This document shows positions 1-11,900 of a stretch of 64,000 bases of DNA, piece after piece (within the stretch, counting starts at the first letter, position 1; every line of letters begins with the position of its first letter). The DNA is from Wuchereria bancrofti. Its lineage: Eukaryota > Nematoda > Chromadorea > Rhabditida > Onchocercidae. Position numbers and translations under genes: made by a program. The DNA lies in the NCBI GenBank assembly GCA_005281725.1, contig SSBO01000012.1, forward strand, positions 4,249,021-4,313,020, written 5' to 3'. The notes under the pieces are model-generated. The model saw nothing but the letters and a program-made list of their open reading frames with translations. It made no database searches and was not told the DNA's origin.

Positions 1-3000
1 TATTACAGTTCCAGTGTTTTTCAATCAGGCAGAACGACGTGCTCTGGTTGCAGCGGCTAAAATCGCTGAACTGAATTTATTGCAAGTGCGGTTTATTTCG
101 GACAACCTGTTTTTTTAATTTCTTTCTTAGAAAATTTAATAACTTCTGATCTATATTTTTTTAATGCTTTGCTTTGGCGAAAAAGTGTGCTGAAAGTCAA
201 TAAACTTTTTCAGTTTTTTTTTTTTCTTTATATCATGGTATTATTTACAAACCTTATTTTAAGTGGTTCATTAATGTTATTTCTCAACTCTGTACCTTTT
301 AGTTGTTGAATGATCACACAGCTGCTGGTTTAAACTATGGTGCATTTCGAAGAAAAGAAATCACTGGGAATGCACAAACTTTGTTAATTTATGACGTTGG
401 AGCAACAAAAGTTACAGCTTCAGTGTTGGAATATGTATTAGTGGAGGAAAAGAAACGAGGTGAAAAGGATCCAGTTATGACGACACTGGGAGTTGGGTAA
501 TTTTAAAGAAATGTTTTGTTCACTTATAGTCCGAGGCATCACATAGCTTTACGAATATTGCCAGTATTAATTATTTGCCTCTGAAGTGTGCAGTGTTGCA
601 GCTATAGCCGCATAGTTGGTGGCTTTGAAATTACGCAAAGGCTGCGAGATATCTTTGTGAGCGACTTTCGCAAAACGAAAAAGACCAAAACTGATATAAC
701 GGAAAATTCACGCTCAATGGCAAAAATGTTGCAAGAGGCAGAACGTGTCAAAATTGTATGTTTTACAAAAATTTCAAGTAATATCAGGTTGCGGTTTTGA
801 CGATAGTCAGAAACGACTATATGGTATGACTGTATGTGGTAAATGATTAGAAATGACTATATGGTAGATGGTCAGAAATAACTGTGTGCTAAACAGACCT
901 GATAAAATCAATTTCACTTCAGGTGCTTTCGGCAAACGTTAATTTTACTGCGCAGATTGAAAATGTCCATGAAGAACATGACTTCACGATGTCAGTGACC
1001 AGAGCAATGCTAGAAGATGCGATAAGAGATCTCGAAGAGAAATTAGTGCAGCCTATTGTGGATGCTTTGAAAATGGCTGACTTGTCACCGAAAAAGGTTT
1101 AAATTGGTTCTTTTTTGTATTAAAATCTTTCCGTAACCTTTGCATGGACGTAGTGTTCTGTGTTTCCAGGTCAATCAGGTAGTGCTGATGGGTGGTGGGA
1201 GTCGCGTTCCCTTAATCCAAGAATTTGTTCAGAAATTCTTCAAAAAGTAAGGGTTTTCTCATTGGAAAATCTGTTATTTGTTAGTCCTTTTATAAAATTT
1301 GGGCCTCGAGGTTTTTCACTAATTTATTTGGAGGAAAGAGCTGGGTAAATTCCTGAATACTGATGAAGCAATTGCAATGGGCGCAGTTTACCAAGCAGCA
1401 CATCTAAGCAAAGGTTTCAAAGTCAAGAGATTCGGTGTACGTGATTTGCAGATATCCCCAATACAGGCGTGTAACTTTTGTATGATTTTTCTTTGACACT
1501 CCAAATAAAACTGACTTTCCTGTATTTTAATTCATATAACTCATAAGACTATTTTTTTTTTTAAATTTTCCATACCTTTTACCGGACACTATTTTTACCA
1601 TTATTTAAGGTTGATTTTGTAAGTGCGCATAGTAAAGACGAAACGGGTAGCGGACGGTTAATACATCGACCAATATATCCAATGAAATCGTTCGTACCTG
1701 CATCTAAAAAAGTTTTGTCGTTCACTTCGTTCACGGAAGATTTTTCAGTGAATGTTAATTACGGAGAAATGAGAGAGCTTAGCACGGATCAGCTCATGTA
1801 GGTGTTTGAAGTCTTATTGTTTGTTTAAATCACTTATCTGGAAAATTTATTCTCTTTAAATTAAAATTTTTGATGTTATTCCGTTTGATTTGCAGGTGGT
1901 TGTATCTTTATAACATTATTGGATATTTTAGGGAATTTGGCTCACTTAATATCAGTGAAATTAAAATAGGTGGTGTTACGGATGTGTATTTAAGGGAAAC
2001 AGCGAAAGAAGGCATTATTTTCAAGGTTTTCTGTGTATTTCGAATATACTTTAATTTTTATTATATTTTACATAATAGTTTAGTTTTAACAAACAAATAT
2101 GCTCAGATAAAACAGTGTACAAGATCAACAGTTAATTTTTTCGCGAAAACATTCTACGACTACTCCAATTAGGAATTTGTGGATTTACTCAATTTAGAAT
2201 ATCGAATTCACTTTTAGGGAATAAAAATCCATTTCGATTTGGATAATTCAGGAATTTTGCATGTTGATGGAGCCGAAATGTTATTGGAACAACCATCAAA
2301 AGCAGAGTCTACACTCGCTTGTAAGTATTTAGAAAGCCGTAGAGAAGGCAAACTTTGGAGGTCTTGATGAAGTTTGTTTTTTTTTATACAGACTGGTGGA
2401 AAATTTTATTTTAGCGAATATTTCAGTGAATCTGGTGTAAATTAGTTCTTAAATGCACTTTTTTAAAACATATTATTTGTCCCCTTTTTTGCAGCACTTG
2501 CTGAGAAAATTACTGGATTATTCTCTTCAAACAATAAAGTCGATGAAACGCAAGAGAAAAATGAGGAAAGTTTGAAATCTGAAGAAATAAGCGACAAAAG
2601 CTATAGTTCTACTAATACTGCGGGAAATCAAACTAAAGTCGAGAAGCCAACAGGCGATAATGTCAGTCTATAGTTACTTTTATAAATTCATTTAATTTAT
2701 GGGCAATTACATTACGAAATTGAAATTTTTTTTAACGAACTTTTTCCATGTTCATAAATTAGGAACTTTCAGTTCTTTACAGGTAACGAGCAGGCCAGCG
2801 GAAGCAAACAAAGTATGTTTCCACAGTTATTTCACTGAAAGTTATTCGTTTATTTATTTTTTCTGTAAGACTAACTTATTCCACTCATTTACTTCTCCAT
2901 TAGTTCATTAAATTATAAATTGACATTATTTGTGGTTGGAGCTTCTTTAATTACTTCTCTGAGGCAGACTACAAGGGAATAGTTTGTCTCCGTCTTTTAC

Positions 3001-4723
3001 TTGCATTTGATCAGTGCATTAATGAAGAAGAAATTTGTTTTGTGTGCAAAAAATATGACATGATTTTTCAGTCATAGCTATGGATAGCTCTGAGATCGAG
3101 CAAATATAGTTTGCAAAGCTGTTAATCAATCATTGGAATTTCCTGCTTTGTTCCAAAATATAATGTGCTATTCTCATTTCAGACAGCTACAAATGCGGCA
3201 GAAAAGAAGCAAGAAGAAAAGCCCCTGCAAATTAAAATTTCCCTGAAGTTGATGGAAAACATACTAGATGTCCCGCCAATTTCCGACAGCGAAATTACTT
3301 CAGCGAAGAACAGGTGATTTTGATGGGTAACCACTCTCTGTTTAGAGTTGGCTGGAACTATGGCACTCCTGAAAATTTCTTCCGAATTAACTTTTCGAAA
3401 TATGTATTTCAGAATTGCTGAGTTTGAGAGGAAAGAAAGGGAAAAAGCGATTCGTGAAGAAGCACATCATAATCTTGAATCATTAGCTGTTGATCTTAGC
3501 GATAAACTTGCTCGAGATGAATTCAGGGTATTGATATTTTTTAATTATTTCAAGAAACTGTCTTCAAATTTTCATATGGATTTCATTGAACTATTCAAAA
3601 TTCTTTACAGCGGTTTTTAACTGCCGATGAGCACATCGCTCTGCAGAAAGAGATATCACAAGTAAAATCTTGGTTAGAGGATGATGTTGACATGAATACT
3701 CCAACAGCTGAATTTATTCAAAATAGGAAGACAATCGATGATTTGTTACAGCCGATCAAGATTCGCATGGCAGAGGACCAGGTAACTTCCTGCTGTTATA
3801 AGAAACCAGTTTGAGTGTTTCCGTAATTAATACTTTTACTGTTTGAGGAACGTCCTTCAGTGGTGGCTGAACTGATTTCAATGTTTAACCATACAGAAAT
3901 ATTTTTGCATCTTGCACAAAACCTTACTGAAGCCGAAGTGTTCACAGAAGTTGAAATCAATACTTTAACAAAATTGCTCGATGAAACTAAGGTATACAAA
4001 TTAATTGGTTAACACTTTCGGAATTTCTTGATTTGAAAAGAAAGTTGTGGGAAAATGCTATACTAAAGTGAGGTGTTGAACTGCAGCGGTTGTAATATAT
4101 TTGGACTTATAAATTCTAGGATTGGCTTACTACAAAAATGGAGTTGCAGAATACATTAAAACCAACGGATCAACCAGCACTTCCAGTGAGTGAAGGAAAG
4201 GAAAAGGTAAATACTATGTAAATGGTAAAATGAGCTTTATGGTTTCAAAAATAAAAGATAGGAGATGGCTTTGTGTTCAGAAATATAATCTTGGAAACAT
4301 AACTATGTTTCTAGACAAAAACTTGCTTTTAGGCTGATTCAGGTAAGATTAAGAAGTCTGCAAAAAAGAAGTGTTTTTATACGATTATTCATAGTAAGCA
4401 GGTTTTCAAAGTAATTTCGGTTTCAATGTAATTGGTTTCAGTTAATGTCACTTGATCGTGAAGTGAAGTATTTATTAAGTAAAATGAAGTTTGCGAAACC
4501 AAAAGTTAGAAAGGAAGAAAAAACTAAGGAAACAATTGCTGAAAACAATGAAACATTACCGGAAACAATAAAGGAAGTAAGGACAGATTCGGATGAAAAA
4601 TCAGATGAAACATCAAAGGATGGGCAACCTCTCAACGATGCGAATAATGTAAGGGGAGACGAGGAACTGAAAAACGATGAACAAAAAGACGATAAAAGAC
4701 AACATGATGGTTCAGAGCTTTAG
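1..4723 (+). CDS. HYOU1: HYOU1/GRP170-like ER Hsp70-family chaperone, 5' part missing
   Basis: Large Hsp70-related chaperone and nucleotide-exchange factor of the ER lumen. Seventeen visible exons: 1-85, 303-496, 602-755, 923-1096, 1170-1246, 1334-1466, 1610-1797, 1896-2025, 2218-2320, 2495-2661, 2783-2812, 3183-3313, 3413-3527, 3611-3781, 3848-3991, 4120-4206 and 4442-4723. All phases close, giving 787 residues; the human protein has 999, so about 200 N-terminal residues lie outside the window. Seen directly: the ATPase-domain stretches VPVFFNQAERRALVAAA, LLNDHTAAGLNYG and MGGGSRVPLIQEF; then DEAIAMGAVYQAAHLSKGFKV; then an acidic loop rich in E, K and S (exon 4442-4723 and exon 2495-2661) and the conserved LDREVKYLLSK near the end. 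The chain ends in GSEL, a poor KDEL-type signal. The intron after 1466 starts with GC. An AATAAA lies at 4839-4844. Family call is firm; small exons (30 nt at 2783) need RNA support. Confidence 0.93.
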
Positions 4724-7700
4724 TTGTTGCTTGTTTTTACTTTTCATGACCCATTATAACATTATTCATTTGTTGTTATTGTTTTGTTTATTATATAAGT
4801 GTGTGTAAAGTAATGGTGTGTTTCGTTCTGCCTCATTGAATAAATGATTTACTCGATTAACGGGATTTACCATTTTATTATTCGTGAAGATTCTAACCCT
4901 TATTAAATTATTCATATATAGTCATACTTATCAGAAAGGAGCCATCCATATCAATTTTTGTTGTTTTTCGCTGTGATAGTCTTATTAGTTACTTTCTTTT
5001 TTGTTTGTTCAATTTTTTCCTTATTTTATTCTTTTCATTTATGGTATTCATCTTGTTTTGTGATTGGGATATTTTTTTTAGTTTGCTTTTTGTTGCGATG
5101 TTTGCTATAAAACCCGGCTTCATTCATCATCTGTGTTTTGCTCTGACGGACATGGTTGGTCAAAGAATGTTCAGTAGGAATCGAAGTGAAAGTTATGAGA
5201 CAAATCTTCTCAGATTCGGATAGAATGTCTCACTGTGAAATTGGTGAAGTGGCACTCATAAGATGTACCTTATCATCACTGGTGTAATTATTTCTCGGTC
5301 AAGTTCTTCCATATTTGATTTTTAACAAAAGTGGGACTTCTGATTCACATATTTGCTTTTGTGTGGGCTAATCGTAAGGACAGAGGGTGATGAGGTCATA
5401 GAATGTTATTGATAAGTTATGATTCAAAACGTTGGTAACCCACATGGATTAATAAAATCTGCTTAAACTGGTTATTAGGTGTACTGAAATGCGAACAAAC
5501 ATGAACTTTTCTGAACACCCATTTACCTTACTGGAGCGTAATAAGTCCAGTTGTTTTTTGATGTTTGGGAGTTTCTGGACATGATTTTGTTCTTGTTTTG
5601 GCTCATATTTTATAATTTTCCCGGACCATTAGGATTGTTAAGTCCCCTGAATTATACCTTCGAATTTAGTATCAATTCATCTTTCGATTTCATGCAAGCA
5701 TGTGCTAGTACTACTGATAACATAATCTGAATATTGTGTACTTTTTCCATTTTAACAGAACTCGGATGTGTATGTGAAATATTTTCTACCTCCTTGGGTT
5801 TAATGCTTTGGTAACCTTATATCTGATCCTGTTGAGTTGTGTGTATATAAGGTGAGTTACACAGTGCTCGATGGGTTCAAACATCTCTTCAACTTGAACT
5901 GTTTTAATGTCAAAATTCAATTTAACAATGGAAATTAACTTATAATAAGCGGACTCCTTTATGACCACCATTACTTGAGATCTGTAGCAAACTGCAGTCT
6001 ATTTAATGATCGTTATGGATCTCATATTCATCATTTAACAAACATTTCATTAACAGTAGCAACATGTATTACCAAGGAGTGATATTGTACATAGCCGCTT
6101 ACAGAAAAAATACTTTTGTGGATTAGTATCTTATCTGTTGGTAATCCACTTGAGATATTTCATTCATATCAGGTCCCACCAAAATTCCAGAAACAAGTTC
6201 ATCAAGAAATAAGTTCGGTGAATTTCTGAATAAACACTTGTGAAGAGAATTTTCCACGTCTTACATGTATGATGCATGCATTTTACGAGAAAAAGTTTCT
6301 AAACTGCATTGATATTAGTTTCGTTGACGCTCATAGTCACTGCGCCTTTGTTAGTTCTGAGAAATTATTTTTGTGTTGAATAAAGAATGCTTTTTAACAA
6401 TAACCAAGAGTTTTGAAACTAATAATCAAGAGTTAATAACCAAGAGTTTTGATTATTATTATTTTAATAACTAAGAGTTATCACTTGAGAGGGTATCTAA
6501 TTAACTTCGTTTTTTTCTTTTTTTGTTTTGGAAAGCTTTATGCAACTAAAATTCCTCGAATAAAAGCAATTTCACTCATCCGTTCGGTCCCATTTAACTG
6601 TAAAGAAATGAAGTAAAAAAAAAAAAATGAAGCATTCCCCTTTTTTCACCCTGTCACCCCGAGGTCCTCACCCTTTAAACTTCTAATTCAATGGTGCGCC
6701 GAATACAGGTACTTATCCTTTCAAAACCCATCATCCGAACTTCTGTACCTCGACGAACCCCTCCTCTGGTTATGCTCTCTTCCGTCAGCTATCAAATACA
6801 GACACATACACATGCAAACATGCGAACATACATACACACACAGTCTGTTCGCAACATCACTGCTAATTGTTGTAGGAGGCTGATTTATGGATGCTAATAA
6901 AGGTATGTAAATTTTTTTTTGCGTATCACTGCAAGCATACAGTGGTATTTATTTCCTCCATTACCTGTTCAGCTAAACTGTTTAGACATGGATTGGCGCC
7001 TGTCTTATTGTTACTCTTATTATTACCGATAACATTTATTAATTGTCCACTAATTTCCATAAATCACACTAATACTGGTTAAGCACCGTACTACTTTATA
7101 TAAATATTCATAATTAAGCATTTGTTGTTCATTTACTAAATTTCATTGTGACAGTAATACATTTGTCGTGCTTCCATGTTATGTGATGCAAAATTTCTCG
7201 GAAATCAGAGGTATTATTGATAAACCGTGAATTGAACTCTTTCAAAATCATGAGCGATGACCGCCAAATACTTCAATTCTTCTCAAAAAACTATGTATAA
7301 ACGCTGCTAAAAATGATTATTTTTCTGAAATCTGCAACTAGCAGCAAATTTCCACCATACACAATGGAAAAAACATCCTGAAGCATGGATCACAAAGCTC
7401 TCAAAATGTTTAGTCCTTAGAATCTCTGTCTGTGAAGTATTTAGTAGCTTTCTTGCAGTTCGAATTGTATGTCAACCTGGAAATAAAGCTTCTATCATCA
7501 TTATCTTTAAATCGATGCTAAATTAAACCAAATGCTTATGAAATCGGATATATTTATCATTTTTACAGATGCCTTTCTCAAAGTGATTGTAACAGCTATC
7601 ATTAACAAAAATTGTCATTTGTCTAGAACATATTTCCTTGAATAAGTAAAATATTGTCATATGGAGTTTTTAGTTGCACACACACCTGTCCATGCTTCCA

Positions 7701-8964
7701 CTTAGCTTGTGTTCATCTGCGCATCCATATGCTTGATTTTAGTGTTTTAGAATAATACAATACCGTTTCATTGCACAGAATAATGTGAAAAGAAAACTGT
7801 TCGATTCGTTTCGGAAGAAGAAATCGTCATTTGCAGTGGATCAGAAAAAAAAATCGCTACTTCCTTAATCTGTTTTACCATAATTTAGTTGGAAAACCGG
7901 ATTTGCTCGAGATTTTATAGCGAAAATTTTTTTCTTGCTGCAATATTTCCATTCCGAAATTTTGTTGGTACTTCATCGTTCAGATTTTTCCGAGATTTTA
8001 TATGATAGCGGATGGAATAAACATGACTTCTCCATTATTTGCTAATCAGTGACGTGTTTGTTGACCATTCCACTCGATTTTTTACTGTTTCAATGTGGTG
8101 CGCACATTATTTCTAAAATAGAATGTATCTGAAAAAATTTCTAAGTAGTGAAAGTTAACTTAAAAGAAGTACCAAATACATAACTCAAGCACAGATATGA
8201 ATGTTTTATGAATTTCAAAATATGCCTCAAAATATTCAAAAATATGCAAGCGATTTTCTAAAGCGTTCGTATTAATTTGTTCCTTTTTTTTATCTTTGTT
8301 TCCCAAGTAGTTTTCGAGTGCAACCTGACTCCTTATCGATAGATACTTTTATTCTATCAAGATATATTAAATTTCAAGATTCATTTTATTCCACCCTAAC
8401 CTTACAATTTGTTTTTTTTTTTTTTTTTTTTTTGCAAATGTTGTGAAAGGGCTCCTAACAGTTTATGTAAATTAATTTGCAAATGACAAGCCACTAGCTC
8501 ACTCTAATCTTTCACATTAAACCAGCTAGAACGGTTCAAAGACATTGTATAAGTTTTTTTTTTAACAATAAATGCAAAAATAGTGTTGCTAAGATCTTTC
8601 GCTATATATGATTCATATAAGAAGTAAGCAGAAAAGACGAAAACGGAATATTTTTTGCAAATTTATTGTCATCCGATTCGAAAATAACTCTTGTAGCAAT
8701 CTCAATGATTATTTTGGAAAAATGCTGAACAGATCCATTTAGCGTTATGTCGCTCATGTAACAAAATAAGCAACAGCAGGACTCACTTATTACGAAGCTT
8801 GAAATGAAGAACGAAAACTAAATACGGTAAGGAAATCAAGAAGTGAGTTAGATTACATTTTGATCACCACTGAATTTTTGGAAATGTTTTTGTTATTTTC
8901 AAGAGAATCGAGCACTAGCCACAAAGAGGCACATTATTGTTGTGGTGGTGGTACGTAATGAGTG
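4724..8964 (+). other. Intergenic region between HYOU1 and egl-17
   Basis: About 4.2 kb without a supportable gene. The first 120 bases are the likely HYOU1 3' UTR with AATAAA at 4839-4844. It then holds AT-rich DNA, a small tandem repeat near 6400-6480, a CA-rich microsatellite-like patch near 6797-6845 and a T-run of about 22 bases at 8412-8433. Short open frames here lack family similarity and convincing splice context. Regulatory sequence for egl-17 would be expected in the right-hand part, but I recognise no specific site. Confidence 0.6.
6400..6482. repeat. Short imperfect tandem repeat
   Basis: The unit aataaccaagagttttga occurs twice almost exactly about 36 bases apart, with two diverged copies (aataatcaagagtta, aataactaagagttat) between and after. 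It is AT-rich, intergenic and has no coding frame. Probably simple replication slippage. Confidence 0.6.
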
Positions 8965-11900
8965 ATGCCGATGCGTTATGTGAGACAAAGCAAGTATTTC
9001 GATTACTTTTACTGTCTATTGCTGAATCTCGTCAGGTAACTTACGAATAATTTATCCTCGGTTTTAGACTAAAATTTAGTAACCTATAGAAAAATAAAAT
9101 TTAAAAGTAAAAATTTTTGATCTGAAAAAGTTATATGACGAAATGATACAGGAAAGGTGAAATCCGTATAATTGGATTTTGTTTCTGGTCTATTTGAACT
9201 TCCATTTTCAATTCTGATGACTTACTTCACTGCACCAATAATCGGTTTAACGGAGAGTTCCATGTTAAAATATCTTGAATGTTAGATCTTGAATGCATAT
9301 GCTAAAGTTTTTTCGACAGACTTTTTACTTATTTGAAGTAATTTTTAGTTCAAATGCCGTTCTCAAAAGTAAATTTTTTTATATTCACATAGATTTATTT
9401 TTCTTCCCATTTTTGATCTATTTCAACTTTTTTTTACTACGGTTTTTTTGAACTCTTCCGTATGTTAATAGTCATAAAGCACGAAAAGTTCATTTTTACA
9501 TTTTTGAGAGCAATTACAGATCACTTGATTCCAAGTTGATATGGACTAATTCTTGTTGTGACTGTGTTAAATCGCGTGCCATTAGAAAATCAAAATTGTT
9601 CCAGATTAAAGTTGCTTCATCTATACTTCCATGTTTTCTAATTTTCAAATTACCATTGTAGAATGGAAAAGAATTTGGATTATTGAAATCTTCGAGAAAT
9701 TCCAGAAAAACTGTAGAATCTTTGAAACATATGTAATGGTCACTGACTAATATTGTATAGAGAATTTAAGAAACAGCACATATACAACTTGCCAGCGACC
9801 CTCTTTCACCCTGATGTTTTCTAATTTTCAAATTACCATCGTAGAATGGATAAAAATTGATAAAATTCCTGATAAAATTGACCGTGCGAATAGACAACCG
9901 AAACATTTCACTCATTAGTTATAGTGTGTTGCTGTTATTTTAACAATTTCAGATTTTAAAATCATTTATTATATTTCAAATTTGTGTCATGATACCGTTG
10001 GCTCCAACTGCCGCAAATATATGTAATGTTGTATCTTAGCGATGACACTTCATTTTCACAGCTTATGGCCTTCCCACCGGCTTACGGTATCTATCATCAT
10101 AATGTGTACACTTGTTTGTTTGTGCGACAGACAAAGGATATTAATGGGACGCATAAATAGATGAAAACATTTGATGAAAAAAGAAGTGAAGAGGAAAGGA
10201 TTAAGTGGAGTAATCTTCTAGAGCGTTGTAATCAAATAGCATTTCATCCTAATCACTTAAAATCAGTAATCTGATCAGTAGCATTAATTTGTATCGTTTA
10301 CTAAATATTCCTGTTAAATCGGCAACCTTGAAGGACCGGACACTCCAAAAATGACAACATTTATTTGCCTGTTCAGATCAATCAATTTTGAGTTTTATTT
10401 TGAATATTAAAAAAGCATTTCAATCTGAAGTCAGAAAAACTTTTGTACCCTAAGTAATAAATCGTTTTAACTAATGCCCTATTGGTATATGGACGAAACG
10501 TGGATTCTTCAAGTATTTTTTTGTTTCTCATACGAATCAATCCGCTAGCATTAAGATTCCATACCAGAATCAAAGTAGTATGTCCAGAATAAATGGTCAC
10601 AAATTCGAATTTAGTTTGAATCCTGGTGAAACGTTAAAGTGTTTTTTAGTTGCAAAAATCACGTATTTACCAAATTCTTACAAAATTTGTTACTCTTTGA
10701 AGAACATCTAAGAAAAATTTGCTTCTGCAACAATGTTTTTGCCATTTCTCCATCCTCCGGGGAAATGCATCGATAGAATAGCAAATCGAAAAACATTGCA
10801 CAATACACAAAAAGTGTTGCCAAGGAGAACATTTCTAAGATAACTCTGGAAATTTCGAACCAATTAACTGCAAATTATAGGCACTTAAATTTCCAAGTTT
10901 TCTCAGCTTAGTAGAAGTTCTATGGGTTTCAAAAATTAGACATGTTGATATCATACAAGATATGATCCACAAAGTTACAGAGTCTTTAGTTCCTCTATTA
11001 GGTCTTCAAAATCTGAAGCTTTTTGTTTTTCCTTGTCCTAACTATACAAATTATATGAATACAAAACATAGATCACGAATGAAATCTTTCTGGGGTTCAT
11101 CTTAGTAGACTAACATTTCAAGATGCAGAGCCGATTTGAATGAAAGTATGTGGCAGCTTGTTGATGTTATGCTCATATCAAAAGCAAAAAAAAAAAAATT
11201 ATTAGTTCTCACTTGCTCGAAATTCATTCCAAAATTGGTTAACTTCAAAAAAATCTTTCTAATACAATGACGAAACTGCTGGTGAAGAAAAGTTTTTATT
11301 ATTTATGACGACTTATTGATTTTTAGATTACTGACAATCACTCAAATGGCGAGCCTGATGCCGATCGGTGAAGCAATCACCGTTTGGCAGCTTTACAGTC
11401 GATGCAGTTCTGCTTTTGTACAGATTTTTCTGAAACATGCTAATGCAAAAGGGCAACAATTTAATCATTGTTTAAGTTTGTTGTTTGTTATTTAAAGATC
11501 TTTTCGATCACAGCTAATAATTGGTCAAATCAATTTTCAATTCTTGAAAAGTGCTGTATTTTTTAATTTTAGTGAATAAGTTAAGCTGGAATGGTTGCAA
11601 TTTTTTAGCCGATTTGTTAATGCATGCAGATAATGAAGGACACATTCGAATAGAAAATGCTCTTACTGGCAAATTTATATGCTTTAATAAACGACAAAGA
11701 CTGGCAATTAGAGTAAGTATTTAATAATTCAAGTAATCTTCATGCAATGAAATAAAATCTTTAGACTTGATTTCAAATCAAAATTATTTTGTTTGAATAC
11801 AAATTATATGAAAAGTTTCATATGCCCTTCGGAGGAAAGTATGCAAGGCTAGCAATAGAGGAAATATGCCGAAAATCAATTTTCATTCTTTATTTCGACT

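Noticed and set aside
4321..4350. A 10-nt micro-exon (gctgattcag) in HYOU1 between acceptor TTTTAG and donor GTAAGA
   Set aside because: Including it breaks the frame of the last exon; skipping it gives the conserved LDREVKYLLSK in phase.
5005..5223. Hydrophobic plus-strand frame downstream of HYOU1
   Set aside because: Phe/Leu-rich because the DNA is T-rich; no splice context, no family, and frames of this length are common at this base composition.
6797..6845. CA-rich tract as a possible telomere or satellite piece
   Set aside because: Irregular CACA/CATA mixture without a fixed unit; ordinary microsatellite-like DNA.
8958..9035. ATG at 8958 (frame starting MSDADALC) as the egl-17 start
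   Set aside because: It ends in phase 0, and exon 2 then hits a stop after 14 codons. The frame from ATG 8965 ends in phase 2, joins the FGF frame and supplies a signal-peptide-like stretch.
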